NCBI GenBank assembly: GCA_018398765.1
Contig: JAHBMJ010000461.1
Span: 1-46,596, forward strand
From: Chromera velia
Taxonomy: Eukaryota; Sar; Chromeraceae
Direction: 5' to 3'
Length of the DNA: 46,596 bases
This document shows positions 1 to 10,469 of this stretch, piece by piece. Every line of letters starts with the position of its first letter. Positions within the stretch are counted from its first letter, which is position 1. The notes beneath the pieces are model-generated. The model made no database searches. It worked only from the letters and a program-made list of their open reading frames with translations, and had not been told where the DNA came from. Position numbers and translations under genes: made by a program.

Positions 1-13
1 GGGGGGGGGTACG

Positions 14-208
14 TAGGTGTGTGTGTGTGTGTGGGTGTGTGTGTGTATATCTGTGTGTGTGTATGTGTGTGTGTGTATGTGTGTGTATGTGTAAGTGTGT
101 GTGTGTGTGTGTGCATGTATGTATGTAATGTATGTAGGTATGTGTGGGTATGCGTGTGTGTACGGGTATGTGTGCGTGTACGCGTGTGTGAGTATATGTG
201 TGAGCACC
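14..208. repeat. (GT)n-rich microsatellite
   Basis: About 190 bases of GT/GTAT repeats follow a short G run. The apparent ORF through it is a translation of the repeat (alternating Val/Cys) and is not a gene. Confidence 0.95.
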
Positions 209-934
209 ACCACCTGTGGAGATGCCTCGGCCGGTCAACGATGATGCCCCCAGAGGTGAGTAGCCACTGGAGTAGTACAGGTCTGCCTATGTAAAAGCAA
301 AATACCACCAGCTGGTGGTGGCAGCCGGTATGGGGTGGAGGATGACCGGTATTTAGTAGGCCCCCGGGTTGGAGAGGTGCATACATATTCCAGGGGTGGT
401 GGGATTGCCGTGTGGACGCCTCCGGTTACCTTGTCCGTCTGGTGCGGAGATCGGTAGCTGTGTTGGGTGGTCGCCATGCAGACCGATCAGTCACAGTGGC
501 CAAGGTTTTCCCTAAAAAGACAATGCAAGTCTGCATGCTTGCAAGGGTTTTTAGTCTAGGACCACTCTAGGATGCGACAGATTCGAACGGCCTAGGTAGA
601 ATGCATGGGGGTGGGAGACTCCTGTACAGGAGATGCCCTGCAAGCCGCAGCCCTGCAGGCCGAGAGTCTGCCACAATACAATACAAAAATACAATACAAT
701 ACAATGAAAATTCAAAGTTGGGCGGCCCCGGAAAACGTATTTTTCGCAAACGTAATCGGTGGCGCGTACGAACTTCAAAATTTGCACAGACTTTACAAAT
801 ATTATCAGAAACATATCGCAAGTCTTAAAAGACTGTTTGCGCGATAAAAATCTTTTTCACATTTGCAATCACAATCGCTTGGTATAAGTGCCGTGACTGA
901 GGCAGTTCAGGTAGTTTCGGAACTCTGTGCTTAG
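209..934. other. No confident gene; possible short upstream exon
   Basis: No domain is recognisable on either strand. An ATG at 222 is followed by 34 bases and then a strong 5' splice consensus (GTGAGT at 256), so a tiny first exon for the downstream transporter gene is possible but unproven. A pyrimidine-rich stretch ending in TTAG at 931-934 is a plausible 3' splice site for the next exon. Short ORFs in 551-847 overlap on both strands and look random. Confidence 0.3.
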
Positions 935-2516
935 AGAGTCTGTGTCTCCAACTTCAAAAGACATCTCTGCGAGTCCGACCAGCACGGTGGGGTTTTTCTT
1001 TCTCCGTGTCGGGCCTGAGTGGAGGAGGGAAGGTTTGGCTACCCGACTGATCACCCACGTGCTTCGTTGTGCTGCAGATGCACAGTACGAGATGGCAGTG
1101 TGCCAGGTGACTGAGATGGGCTCTGTGTTCTTCCAGTCCCTGGGGTTCCATAGAGACTCCGGCTGGGTGGTGGAGTACACCGGAGACCTGCGAGAGCTTT
1201 CTATGCAGACAGAATCCGAAGGGGAGACGGAAAGAGAAACAAAGGAAAGCAGGGTAGAAAAGGAAAAGCCTCCAAGGGCCGCGACCTCAAGTTCCAACAA
1301 GGAGGTTCTGGCAGAGTCGAATGCGAAAGGGGATGGAGAAGCGGAGACAAGAGGAGGAAAGAAGAGAATTTTCCTGGGAGTGTTTTGGGGGGTGTTGGGT
1401 GCACTTGGGTACACCTTTTTTGTCCTTGCCTCCAAAGCACTCGCACAGCGTGAGGTCTCCTGGACGCAGGCTGCGGCCTCCAGGGGGTTGTTCGGTGTGC
1501 TCCTGAGTTTTCCTATGCTTCCGGGGAGACGCGTGCTGATGAGTCGGGAAGAAGCAAAGAACGTGCCCTTGCGGCATGCAAATTTCTGGCTGGTGGCCTA
1601 CTGCTTTCTGGCAGCAGTGTCCCTGACTTCTTCCATCGTTGCTGTTCAGTTGATTGATGCAGCGACTGCCTCTGCCATATTCTCAGGAGGGCCTTTTTTG
1701 GCAGGTATTATGGGTAGAGTGTGGTTTGGCGACAGGTTCACGTGGAGCGATGTGGTTTGGACTGTTGTATCTGTTTTAGGCTCTGTGATGGCGGTTTTGT
1801 CGGAGTTCATCAGTGCCAAACCTCGAGATACGAGTGTGGGTGAGAGGGCTGCGGGCGTTGTGCTTGCAGTGTTCGTGGCGTTCGTGGCAGCCGCTTTGTT
1901 CGCTATGGCACGGCTGTACAGGGAGGGTGCGAGTCCGTGGCTTTGGACGTTCTGGTCCAATTTGTTTGCTTGCATTGTTGCGTTCGTGTCTGTGCCTGTG
2001 GATGTGGTTATGATGGGAGACGTGGCTCCGTGGGGGGATGAAGGGGTGGACTGGGTGAGCACAGTTTTATTGGGGGTGGTTGGGCTGTCTTCGTTGATGG
2101 CTCTGGTCTCGTATGCTTTGTGCTCTCGTTACCTTCCTGGCGGACAGGCGTCTCTCCTGGCCACTATGGATCTTCCATTGATCGCAGTCGGGCAGGTGGT
2201 CTGGCTGGGTCTCATGCTGGACTGGTATGCAGTGGCAGGCCTCGTTTTGATCTTGGTCGCAGCTCTGGCGCCTCCTTTGACAGATCTGCTGAAGAAGCAG
2301 AGGGCGAGAAAAGGTCAGCTGGGCAGGGGGGGCCGAAATCGGTGGTTGATGGTATGGTCTGTGTGGGTGTATGAAAATGGCGTGAAATATGAGGAAAAGC
2401 AAGCATGTAAGACAGCAGTCCTTGGGGGGGGGGGACACCAAGATGCAGGCAAAAGAAAGTTGAGTGGCTCGGACAGGAGACTCATTCGAGAACGGAACGG
2501 AAGGGAGGAGGGTTGA
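935..2516 (+). CDS. GNAT-like domain joined to a ten-helix DMT/EamA transporter (5'-partial exon)
   Basis: An open frame runs from an in-frame stop at 912 to TGA at 2514-2516. The first codon of the longest frame (927) is GTG, not ATG, so the exon probably starts at a 3' splice site near 934. Numbering from 927, residues 22-75 resemble the second half of a GNAT acetyltransferase: an R-x-x-G-L-A acetyl-CoA loop (RREGLA, 33-38) followed by a helix and FFQSLGF. A charged Glu/Lys linker spans 92-146. Residues 147-455 then form ten hydrophobic segments in two halves, as in drug/metabolite transporters (EamA type). The C-terminus after about 460 is basic and low-complexity, and the real end may use a donor such as GGTCAGC near 2313. 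Family knowledge suggests a membrane exporter of small metabolites; the substrate cannot be told. The transporter call is firm, and the acetyltransferase fusion depends on missing upstream exons. Confidence 0.72.
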
Positions 2517-2918
2517 GAGCTTGCGTGCGTCACAGGTGTGCACTTTGTTTCGTCGTCTTCTGCTTCCACTCACTAATCCTTTTGAAGACGTAGTTGTACT
2601 GTGCAATTGGCACAGGAAAAGGATGAAAATCTCTGCGTCCTTCGTCTTCTATCTTCTTCCCTGTGCGTACACACTCAAGCAGGAGAAGCATCCATTAAAA
2701 AAACGGTTGTTTGACTGCAGGTGCCGAGGGGAAGCTTGCGGCCTGTGACAGTGACGTCTCGCTGGAGGAGGGAGGGACCCCCAGAACCCGCAGAAACGAT
2801 GAAACAGGTCCGTCTCTCTGCGGGTAGCTCAAGGAAGGGGGCACTGCAGTGAGTCTCGGGCATGTCAGATGGATCTACTGGGTTGGATTTCTCCAACGCC
2901 GTCTGAGTGTGTGCTCCT

Positions 2919-2962
<44 letters not shown>

Positions 2963-2966
2963 TGTG
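2919..2966. repeat. Compound (TC)n(TG)n microsatellite
   Basis: A run of TC dinucleotides passes directly into TG dinucleotides. Confidence 0.95.
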
Positions 2967-3626
2967 GCCGTCGCTTCATGCGGCACGTGCGAGTGTATTT
3001 GGTAAGTGTTGTTCGTGTGTGAGAGAGGAGGGGGTCTTCTGTCACTCCCACGAATCATTCTTCTCTGCTCTTAATGGTGCTGGATTGACCTCTTTGTCTG
3101 TCTGGCATATGTCTCTCCATTCTTGCTTTTATTTTATCTTTACTCCTTGTTCCTTGTATGTACCTGCAGGAGGCCCCGGTTCTCCCGGGCTCGAGAGGAA
3201 CTTCTCTTCTTCCTCCTCCTGCTCTTCGTCCTCCTCAGTCTGCTGAGGGGGACATCCTCTTCATCCATCTACGGTTGTTCTTGCTTGAAAATTCCTTCTC
3301 CTGACCCCCTAGCTGCCTTTTTGGGATCCATTTTTGTCCTCGTGCTGAGCCAATGGGGTGCGCGGAAGTGCAGAGGGGGAAGCAAACTTTTTTTTTCGTT
3401 TTTGCACAGGGACAAGGAAAACGACTTTTCCTCTGTATGCATCAGGAAGCGCATTTTGCCTGGAAAGAAGCGTTCTCCCTCTCCTTCTCTCACGTTCGTT
3501 CCCTCGGCTCTGTTTTTGAGTCCCCCAGACCAATAGTTTGAATTGCGTGTGCGTTTCCGATATCTCGGCGAGGGATCCGTGTCTTACTGATAAGAAATGA
3601 AAGGGCAGACCGGGCATGCGAAGCAA

Positions 3627-3629
<3 letters not shown>

Positions 3630-3662
<33 letters not shown>
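3630..3662. repeat. (AG)n microsatellite
   Basis: Uninterrupted AG dinucleotides. Confidence 0.95.
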
Positions 3663-3664
<2 letters not shown>

Positions 3665-3821
3665 GCGACTGGCTGCTGTTTTATTGTTCAGAGCTGGAGG
3701 AGGGGAAATGGGGTCATTCAGTAGACCTGTCTCCTCCGTCAATGACGGTCGCCTTGACGAAGGCATCCATGTGGGCGTGGTATCTTTTCATTGCATTGTT
3801 TGTATCCTCCTGCTGCAGCTT

Positions 3822-3955
3822 TCTGTCTGTCTGTCTGTCTGCCTGAAAGAAAGGAAGAGAAAACGGAAAGAAAAGACGATATTGTCTGTCTGTCTGTCTG
3901 AAAGAAAGGAAGAGAAAAAGGAGAGAAAAGACGATATTATCTGTCTGTCTGTCTC
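3822..3955. repeat. 55-bp tandem duplication with (CTGT)n borders
   Basis: A purine-rich block beginning GAAAGAAAGG occurs at 3845 and again at 3900, a period of 55 bp. Each copy ends in GACGATATT and is bordered by CTGT tetranucleotides. The two copies differ at only a few bases. Confidence 0.85.
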
Positions 3956-5120
3956 TTGTCTTCCCATTCAGACGAAGGAATGTTGACCAAGAAGGGTTCG
4001 GAGCTTGGAGTTCCTTCCTGCGATCGAAGCCTGCATGTCCTCTTCTGTTTTCCCATGATCTTCCCTCCTCAGGCAATTAAGCGACTTTGATGACATGCAT
4101 GTTTGAACGGTTTTTAGTGTTCTTTGCGTGTTTGTTTGCTTGTTTGTTTGTGTCTGCCCCTGGCAGCACGGTGGATTGCAATAAGGAAGGCACACACCCT
4201 CTGAGAGGGGTGCGTTCGTTCCCCTGCCTGCAGCTCTCTCATTGGATTTCGATGAAGGAATTTAAAGGAAGGAGTTGCGTTGCAACGCGGCCTTCTGCAT
4301 GGGGAGGGGATTGGGGGCACTCAGTGCGATTAACTGAGATCCCGTGCATGTATGTATGCGTCAATCAGTTTGGCGAACATATGCTTACTCAACAATGACT
4401 CTCTGTTCCTTACACGTCTGCTTGTTTCCTTTATTGTCTGACTGCCTCCTCTTTCATGAGTGAGTGAGTGAGTCTGGAATATTTCAGTAAGCATTTCAGT
4501 AGCTGAATGAGGGAGCTGATTGATCATGGGGAGCCTTCTCTGTTTTCCGAATGTAAGCGTTGGCAGGCCCCACAATGAAGGCAGAACAAAAGGACCGCAA
4601 GCAATTGAGGGTTCTCTCTTTCTTTGCGGTCACGTTGTTGACATTTTCATGACATTTTCGGCATGTCGATGGACTTTGAATGGAACGGAAAAGGAATCTC
4701 AAGAGAAAGGTAAGAGGAAGGACAATGGCTGCATGTAAGTCTCGATCTTGAATGTTTCTATTCCTCCCCCCATCTCGTCTTGCTCTCTCGTATGCGCCGT
4801 TCTTCCGTTCTCTCGCGTCAATGTGATGCGATCCATCCGTTTGTCTTCTGTATTCCCCTTTTTATCGCGTTCTTCTGAACGCGGTCATGTTTGTCCTTGT
4901 TTTCATAATTTCATCGCGTTCAGTCTCCAGCCATGCATCGTTTTTTTCGCCTTTTCAACTGGATCTGAATTAATGCCGCTGCTAGCGCCACTTCATGCAT
5001 GACTCGGAATGCATGAATCTTCACGTTGTAAGTTAGGTTATGAAGCGTTGTATATTATTTGTTTACACAGTACTGTTTGGACTCTCTGCCTAGCTCTCTG
5101 CTCCCAGAGCTGCTAAAACT

Positions 5121-5344
5121 CTAGGCGCCGGCTAGAGAGAAGAAAAAAAAAAAAATCTTCCTACATCGTCTATTTTTTTTTTTTCTTTTTCAGTCAAACA
5201 ACTGTTGTTCAACTGTTGCACAAGTGTTGTTTGTGTGTTGCACAACTGTTGTCAAGTGTTGTTCTGGGTCAAAAAGTAAAAAAAAAAAAAAAGAAAAATC
5301 TCCCCAAATCGTTGACTTTTTGTTTTTCTCTAGCCGGCGCCTAG
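5121..5344. mobile_element. Element A: 224-bp non-autonomous TIR element (CTAGGC family)
   Basis: The ends are perfect 17-bp inverted repeats, CTAGGCGCCGGCTAGAG at 5121-5137 and its complement at 5328-5344. The left 8-bp target duplication CTAAAACT (5113-5120) has its partner at 6325-6332, beyond a LINE that inserted at the right edge. Each end carries an A-run, about 17 unique bases and a T-run, so each end can fold back on itself. The core AAACAACTGTTGTTCAA (5196-5212) recurs inverted in element C at 14970-14986. An 8-bp TSD fits hAT or P-type superfamilies; the CTAGGC terminus is not a standard hAT end, so the superfamily is left open. Confidence 0.85.
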
Positions 5345-5346
5345 CT

Positions 5347-6322
5347 GATGATGATGATGATGATGATTGAGGGTTAAATCCTAGATTTAGCGACGCCAAA
5401 TCCCAAGCCACTAGCAAGGCTTTGAGGACAACCCAGAGCACATATTCATGGGGGGGGCGGATGAGGAAGCCTGCATGCCAATCGGATCGATTCGCCTCAA
5501 CTTGCCTTATCGACAGAATGAACCTTCTTGAGACAGTCGGCTATAGCTTTGGAACCGCTTCTAGGCAGAATTGTGCACAACAGCAACACCATATCCTTCA
5601 TTTTTTTCTTATTATCAGAAGTGCCCCTCCCGGTTGCACCTGCAACGCGTTGTGCGATCTATATTCTTATGTCAATGGGTGCTTTCTGCTTCGCAATTTC
5701 GTACAGTTCTTTCAGCCTGTTCCGTTCCCTTTCTGTGTCCTTACATTCCGTCAGAACATGAACCTCATCTTTGATCATACGCGAGGGGGACAAACATTTA
5801 TCGCACAGCCGTTCCGGTTGGGTTCTATCTATATCCCCCCCTGTGAGAGCCCTGAAAAGCGTACGGAAGCCTGCGGAGGACTGCAACAGACTCTTTGGCA
5901 GAGGTTCAACACTGCACTCTATCATTTCACTTCTCGGACGCCATTTCCTTTCACTCAGAAGGTGCATGACCAAACGCTGTCTGGACGGATTTTCTGATTG
6001 GAAAGGGGAGAGATTCGCAAGGTGGGGAAAAATTCCATCTCTGTCTCCAACGTTTCTAGTTTCTTCTTTCAACCAGTCGGACAGCCAGGCACCCTCTACG
6101 ATCTTTTTTGCCGCCCTTTTCCTTCTGCCCTTGCCCTTCCTTTTAAACTTGTCCCCCACCGTGCTCGGCAATGGAGGCCACAAAAGGGAGCAATCTAATG
6201 GAACGGCCAGCCATTTTACTGTCTTAATGAAGGGTTCACATAAACCAGCCAAGCACTCATTCCACACTGCCCGGGGTAGAGCACGGTTGATCGATTTGAT
6301 GCATTGGATGAAGCCCCCACTC
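5347..6322 (-). mobile_element. 5'-truncated LINE (non-LTR retrotransposon)
   Basis: The insert is flanked by a short AGCT duplication (5343-5346 and 6323-6326). In minus orientation its 3' end is seven GAT/ATC units (5347-5367), a simple-repeat tail typical of some LINE families. The coding part lies at 5497-6322. Only the last 976 bp are present, as expected for incomplete reverse transcription. It landed exactly between element A and that element's right target duplication. Confidence 0.75.
5497..6322 (-). pseudogene. LINE ORF2 C-terminal fragment with zf-RVT-like CCHC motif
   Basis: About 275 codons read on the minus strand, opening with GGFIQCIKSINR-type residues and containing C-x2-C...H-x4-C (LCDKC then HVLTEC), the cysteine/histidine motif found after the reverse transcriptase in many LINE proteins. 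The frame has one internal TAG (5659-5661) and ends at TGA 5497-5499. No reverse-transcriptase catalytic core remains because the copy is 5'-truncated. The match is by motif and residue pattern only. Confidence 0.65.
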
Positions 6323-6635
6323 AGCTAAAACTGTATAAAACTATGCATTTAAGAATTATGTATACACTGGAACTATAGTGTGTCATAATGAGAATTTCTA
6401 GAACCTTTTGTGTCATAATGATTTATGATACAATAACTATGGTTTTAAGAACTTTTGACTGCTTCAATTAAATCACAATTATGTATGAAAAAAATAGTTA
6501 TAGATCGCATGTTTTGGGTGTTTTTGATTGATTGATTGATTGATATGTTCCATGACTTGATACGCGTCGGGAGGCCACAGCGTCATAACCGAACGGCGTT
6601 CAACGTTGCGACCCACGGAGACTCTAAACATGCAC

Positions 6636-7030
6636 GCATGAGTGAGTGAGTGAGCGAGTAAGTAAGTAAGTGAGTGAGCTAGTGAGTGAGTGATCGAGTG
6701 AGTCAGTGAGTATGAGTGGGTGAGTGCACTCACTAGTGCTAGCACCTAGGTTAGCACTAGTGAGTGAGGAAGTGAGTCACTGCGAGTAAGTGAGTGAGTC
6801 ACTGAGTGAGTGGGTAAGTGAGTGAGTGAGTGAGTGAGTGAGTCGAGTGCATGAGTGAGTGAGTGAGGTGACAGTGAGTGAATATCTAGATGAATATATG
6901 ACTGAGTGGGATGAGTGAGAGACTAGTAGGTGAGTGAATGAGTGGGTAAGTCAGGTGATTGCTAGAGGTGATTGAGTGAGTGAGGTGAGTGCTAGGGTGA
7001 GTGGGTGAGTGAAATGAGTGGGTGAGTTCT
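6636..7030. repeat. Degenerate (GAGT)n satellite
   Basis: Tetranucleotide GAGT/GTGA repeats with occasional CTAG-containing interruptions fill the centre of element E's left arm. A weaker version occurs in the right arm near 14513-14560. Confidence 0.9.
6728..6765. repeat. Perfect 14-bp inverted repeat inside the GAGT satellite
   Basis: ACTCACTAGTGCTA (6728-6741) and its exact complement (6752-6765) are separated by GCACCTAGGT, whose core ACCTAGGT is itself palindromic. Confidence 0.85.
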
Positions 7031-7404
7031 AGCAGTGAATCTAGGCATGGTTTATATATACATATATTCTTACATACATTCTAGACTTGGAGAATATAAT
7101 GTATATGCAATGTATATAAACATCATTTTAAAAAAATAGTAGAGCAATCAACTCATTATTAAATTAGTTCTAATAAAATATTTAGTAACACATACACACT
7201 AATATAAATTATTCACTTTGTATATAAAATTCTATTGGCAGTCGACTTATCAATTCTCAAAGGCCCTCTATCTACCTCTATCTCAGCCTCTATCCCCTCT
7301 TCACACTGCAGCGATCACACCAGTCTTCTCATCAAAAGAAAATATATGCTTTGGTCCCGTCCTCTGCGATTGTGGGCTTCCCATCTACCCAGGCAAGACG
7401 TACC

Positions 7405-7590
7405 TGGGGAATGAACCACAGAACCTTGTCAAATTTGGCAGAGTACGCGGCAATGGCGCCTTTATCAGAGCTATTAATCAGCTGGTCCCCGCCTGTAAAA
7501 TACACAACCCCGTCCTTGTAGAATGCATCTCACCCCTCCTCGCGAGGGTCTCGGCTGCATCCTCAAGGAGGGTCTGCATATCGTCGTCCA
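7405..7590 (-). pseudogene. Possible captured exon fragment in element B
   Basis: On the minus strand 7405-7526 reads about 40 residues of good composition (YKDGVVYFTGGDQLINSSDK onward) and ends CCCCAG followed by GTACGT, a good 5' splice consensus. A preceding segment (7530-7590) in another frame reads DMQTLLEDAAETLARRG. The two parts are out of frame, so a gene fragment damaged after capture is plausible. I recognise no domain. Confidence 0.3.
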
Positions 7591-7717
7591 GGAGGAGCGA
7601 CAACAGGAGGAGAGAGGAGCGACAGAGGTTCTGGAATTAGGAATTATTGACGTTGTAAAGTCGGCAAGTGGCACCTAACTATCAAAAGGAGTTTTTTTGG
7701 AGCCTAAGAACAGATCG

Positions 7718-7966
7718 ATGAAGTTGGAAGTTCTTCGTTGTGTACGAAAAACCGAATCCATCGATGCAGTGTCCGTTTTGTTTGCTGTACATCAGAGAAA
7801 AGACTGGTCTGAGCAATTTTTAATAGAGAATGTTGCTGAGGTTTGTGAAGGGGCCTCCTACGTAGAAGCTCCAGAAGACGCAATGTCTGACTTAGCAGGA
7901 TACATTCTGTTAGCAAAGCAGAAAGTAGAGCTCATTGAAGCCAGAACGGGCTTGCAAATTCTTTGA
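7718..7966 (+). CDS. Small hypothetical ORF inside element B
   Basis: ATG at 7718 to TGA at 7964-7966, 82 codons. The composition is protein-like (balanced, with a Leu/Glu-rich C-terminal half that could form a helix). There is no recognised family. It lies in the putatively captured block of element B, just upstream of the gypsy 5' LTR, so it may be a gene remnant, not an active gene. Confidence 0.25.
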   Translation: MKLEVLRCVRKTESIDAVSVLFAVHQRKDWSEQFLIENVAEVCEGASYVEAPEDAMSDLAGYILLAKQKVELIEARTGLQIL

Positions 7967-8092
7967 AATCACAACTGTTCTACTTGAAGTTTTTTTGGGA
8001 GCTTTTTGTATGAAATGTTGTAGTCTCCTCCTTGTTTATCACTTAGCTTATCATGCACCAGCTTTGTCACTAGTATATAGTAACAGACCAAC

Positions 8093-8411
8093 TGTGAGGG
8101 GCGTGCCTGGGGCTAAGATGTCGGGCTGTATATGTGGCGGCGCGAGAGGTGCTGCTGGGGCATGAGCACGCATAGTATAGGTACTGGGACCGGCTCGGAG
8201 ACGGCTTACCGCTGGGCCACGAGCACGCGCGATCAAATCGATTTTAGTGAAGGCTGCTATGGGACGAGGCCAAATAAATGTAGTTAATGGTTCGAGCAGC
8301 CTGGTGCATGAAGTGATCAACAGACTGTTTGACTGGCTAGATTGAACACTGACGTTTCTAGGTCAAACGTACCTTCAGACCACCATATAGCATTGTATTG
8401 TTCATCTTACA
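8093..8411 (+). repeat. 5' LTR of Ty3/gypsy-1
   Basis: The LTR runs from TG to CA and is 319 bp, with an AATAAA polyadenylation signal at 8273-8278. It differs from the 3' LTR at 16 positions, all transitions. The sequence just after it aligns with the primer-site region of gypsy-2 but lacks an intact TGG start. Confidence 0.95.
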
Positions 8412-8518
8412 GTTAGCAGTAGAGCCTCTTTCCAGCCTCAGATAAGGGTGGAGAGAAAAGTTTCCAAGTGTTGCTTCAGACTGAGAATTGCTCTTCCTTC
8501 CTTCGGCTCGATACGCTG

Positions 8519-9787
8519 ATGGAAGGTGCGCAGAATGTTGGGGCTCCGGGCATTCCAGAAGTGTTTAGGGCCCTTGAAACATTGTCCAATTCGATGCGCA
8601 TCGTTCAGGAAATGCAGGCCTTGTAGGGTTAACAATTGACTTTGCAGGGACAGGCTTTGGAGGCACAAGGACAGGCTATTCAAGCTGTCCAATCAAGCCT
8701 TTCTCTATCGTCCCAGGTTTCCTCTCCGATCCTTCAGAGCTCGCCTGCTAGTGCGAGCACTGACATTGGTCCCGGTCACTGTGCGAGCAAGGTTGTGGAG
8801 CTTCCCGCCAAGCTGGTGTTCTCTGGCAAGAGGAAGGAGCTTCAGAGATGGCTAAAGGACGTAGAAGACTTTTTTGAGCTGAACGAGGTGAGGGAATCGA
8901 AGAAAATAAAGATGGCGAAAGGCCGGCTACCGGCCTATTTGAAGGAATGGTATGAGAAGTATGAGGAGGAGTATGGAGTGTTCTCGAACTGGGAGTCGCT
9001 GAAGACTGAACTCACGGAGAGACTGAAGGTGACCATGGAGAGGAGTATCGCTCGGGCAAAGCTTCAGGCACTTCGCTGCACTGAAGCCTTAGGGGTGGAG
9101 AAGTACAACGAGGCCTTCTCTCAGTTGGTGGGCCAGCTTCCCCACCTGTGGGAGGAAGACGTTGTCGAGGACTACATCAAGGGACTGCCGAACTCCATCG
9201 CCCTCGATGTTGCGAAGGCGAAGACACACACACTGTTAGAGACACAGAAAGAGGCAGCCGAGATTGAAGCCTTCCTTTCCTCCCGAGCAAAAGGTGGCGG
9301 ACACCGAGATTTCCGTCCGCGCGTTCCTGAGAGTGGAGGGGTGAGCGGTCAACGTAACCAGCCGCTTGTCCCTGAGGAAGGGCTCATCCCCATAGATTTG
9401 TGTGGGGTCCGTTCGCTCCCACCACCACTCACGCCGGACAAGAGAACCCATTACATCCGGGAAGGACGGTGCTTCCGTTGCCGCCTGTCTGGTCATAGTG
9501 CCAACAGATGCCCAGGGCCACAGGGCTGGGCAAATTATGGCAACTCCCATGTAGACTCGTGGAGATGGGGGTAAGGAGGAGAAAGGCAGTGGGCACGCGG
9601 TAGTAATCCCCAGCAGGGTTCCTCCTTCCAAGCGCAGTGGAGGGGGGGACACAGAGACTCGGGCCCTCGGGGCAGAGGGCGTGGTGGTCGTGGAAAGCGT
9701 GGAGGTGGCCGTGACGGTGGACGATCTGGAGTCCGGACGATCTACGGGGGCTATGAAGAGGGAGAAGTGCCCCCGACACGTGGTTAG
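8519..9787 (+). pseudogene. gag: gag of Ty3/gypsy-1
   Basis: The ATG at 8519 begins MEGAQNVGAPG, which matches the start of the gag in gypsy-2 (24577, minus strand). The frame is interrupted by TAG 8624 and TAA 8630, then stays open to TAA 9572. A capsid-like region occupies about 8800-9280 and a zinc knuckle of C-x2-C-x4-H-x4-C form (CFRCRLSGHSANRC) lies at about 9472-9513. A Gly/Arg-rich tail continues in the same frame after the TAA to TAG 9785. The knuckle binds genomic RNA in this family. Confidence 0.85.
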
Positions 9788-10414
9788 TGTGGTCAGTGCA
9801 CAGAAATATATGGGGATCCCTAAGAGTTTGACATTCCCATCGAACACATAAACACGTGTAACACAGAGTCGAATTCCGCTCTCAATTTGTTCTCTGATTT
9901 GGACTTTTGTCCAGGGTTGTTTGTATACTCTGGCCGAGTAGCGGGTGTGCCTGTCAGAGTTTTGGTTGACTCCGGAGCGGATGATATTTATCTAGATCGC
10001 AGATTTGCCCATGCCCACCGCATCCATGTGTGCAGATTGAGACGACCAACTCCGGTACATGGGGCGCTGAAAGCTTCGAAGAAGGCGATCAAAACGCGAA
10101 CGGTTTGGGAGTGTGCGCCTTCTGTGCCGGTCAGCATCCAAGGGTACCAAGAGACAGTAGGTGCCATGCTGGCCGACCTGGAGGAACATGATTTAATTTT
10201 GGGAACAAAGTGGGGGCGTGAGTATGAGCCAGAGTTACAGTGGTCGTCTCAAAGTCTGCGTTTTTGGTTCAAGAGGAAATTGATTTACTGGGTGCCTGAT
10301 GCAGAGCTTGAAGAGGAGGAGGAATTTTCAGATTGTCCCCCTCTTCTCTCTTCTGTGCAGGCACGCCGAGCAATCCGGAAGGGGGCGGTCTGCCACATTC
10401 TGCGGTTGCAGTGA
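9788..10414 (+). pseudogene. pol: Aspartic protease region of Ty3/gypsy-1
   Basis: It is in the same frame as gag. TAA at 9821 precedes the long open part, and TGA at 10412 ends it. The catalytic motif LVDSGADDIYLD lies near 9962-9997, followed by the LILGTKW segment typical of retropepsins. In the inverted copy this region is in one frame with reverse transcriptase. Confidence 0.85.
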
Positions 10415-10469
10415 GTTCGGTGCATGTTGGGTTTAAGGGCTTCATGAAATATATGAGGGGGAAAAGAAT

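Larger units (their letters stand above)
2517..5112. other. Low-complexity, gene-poor spacer
   Basis: The stretch may include the 3' untranslated part of the transporter gene. It holds several microsatellites, listed separately, and short ORFs that are translations of CT, GA or CTGT repeats. I recognise no protein domain or RNA gene. Confidence 0.6.

Noticed and set aside
19..294. 91-residue Val/Cys-rich ORF
   Set aside because: It is a translation of the GT microsatellite.
3584..4076. ORFs on both strands rich in Ser/Leu or Arg/Glu
   Set aside because: They follow AG and CTGT repeats and have no domain.
6363..7030. Telomere or centromere satellite
   Set aside because: The GAGT repeat is confined to element E and is not a telomeric motif.
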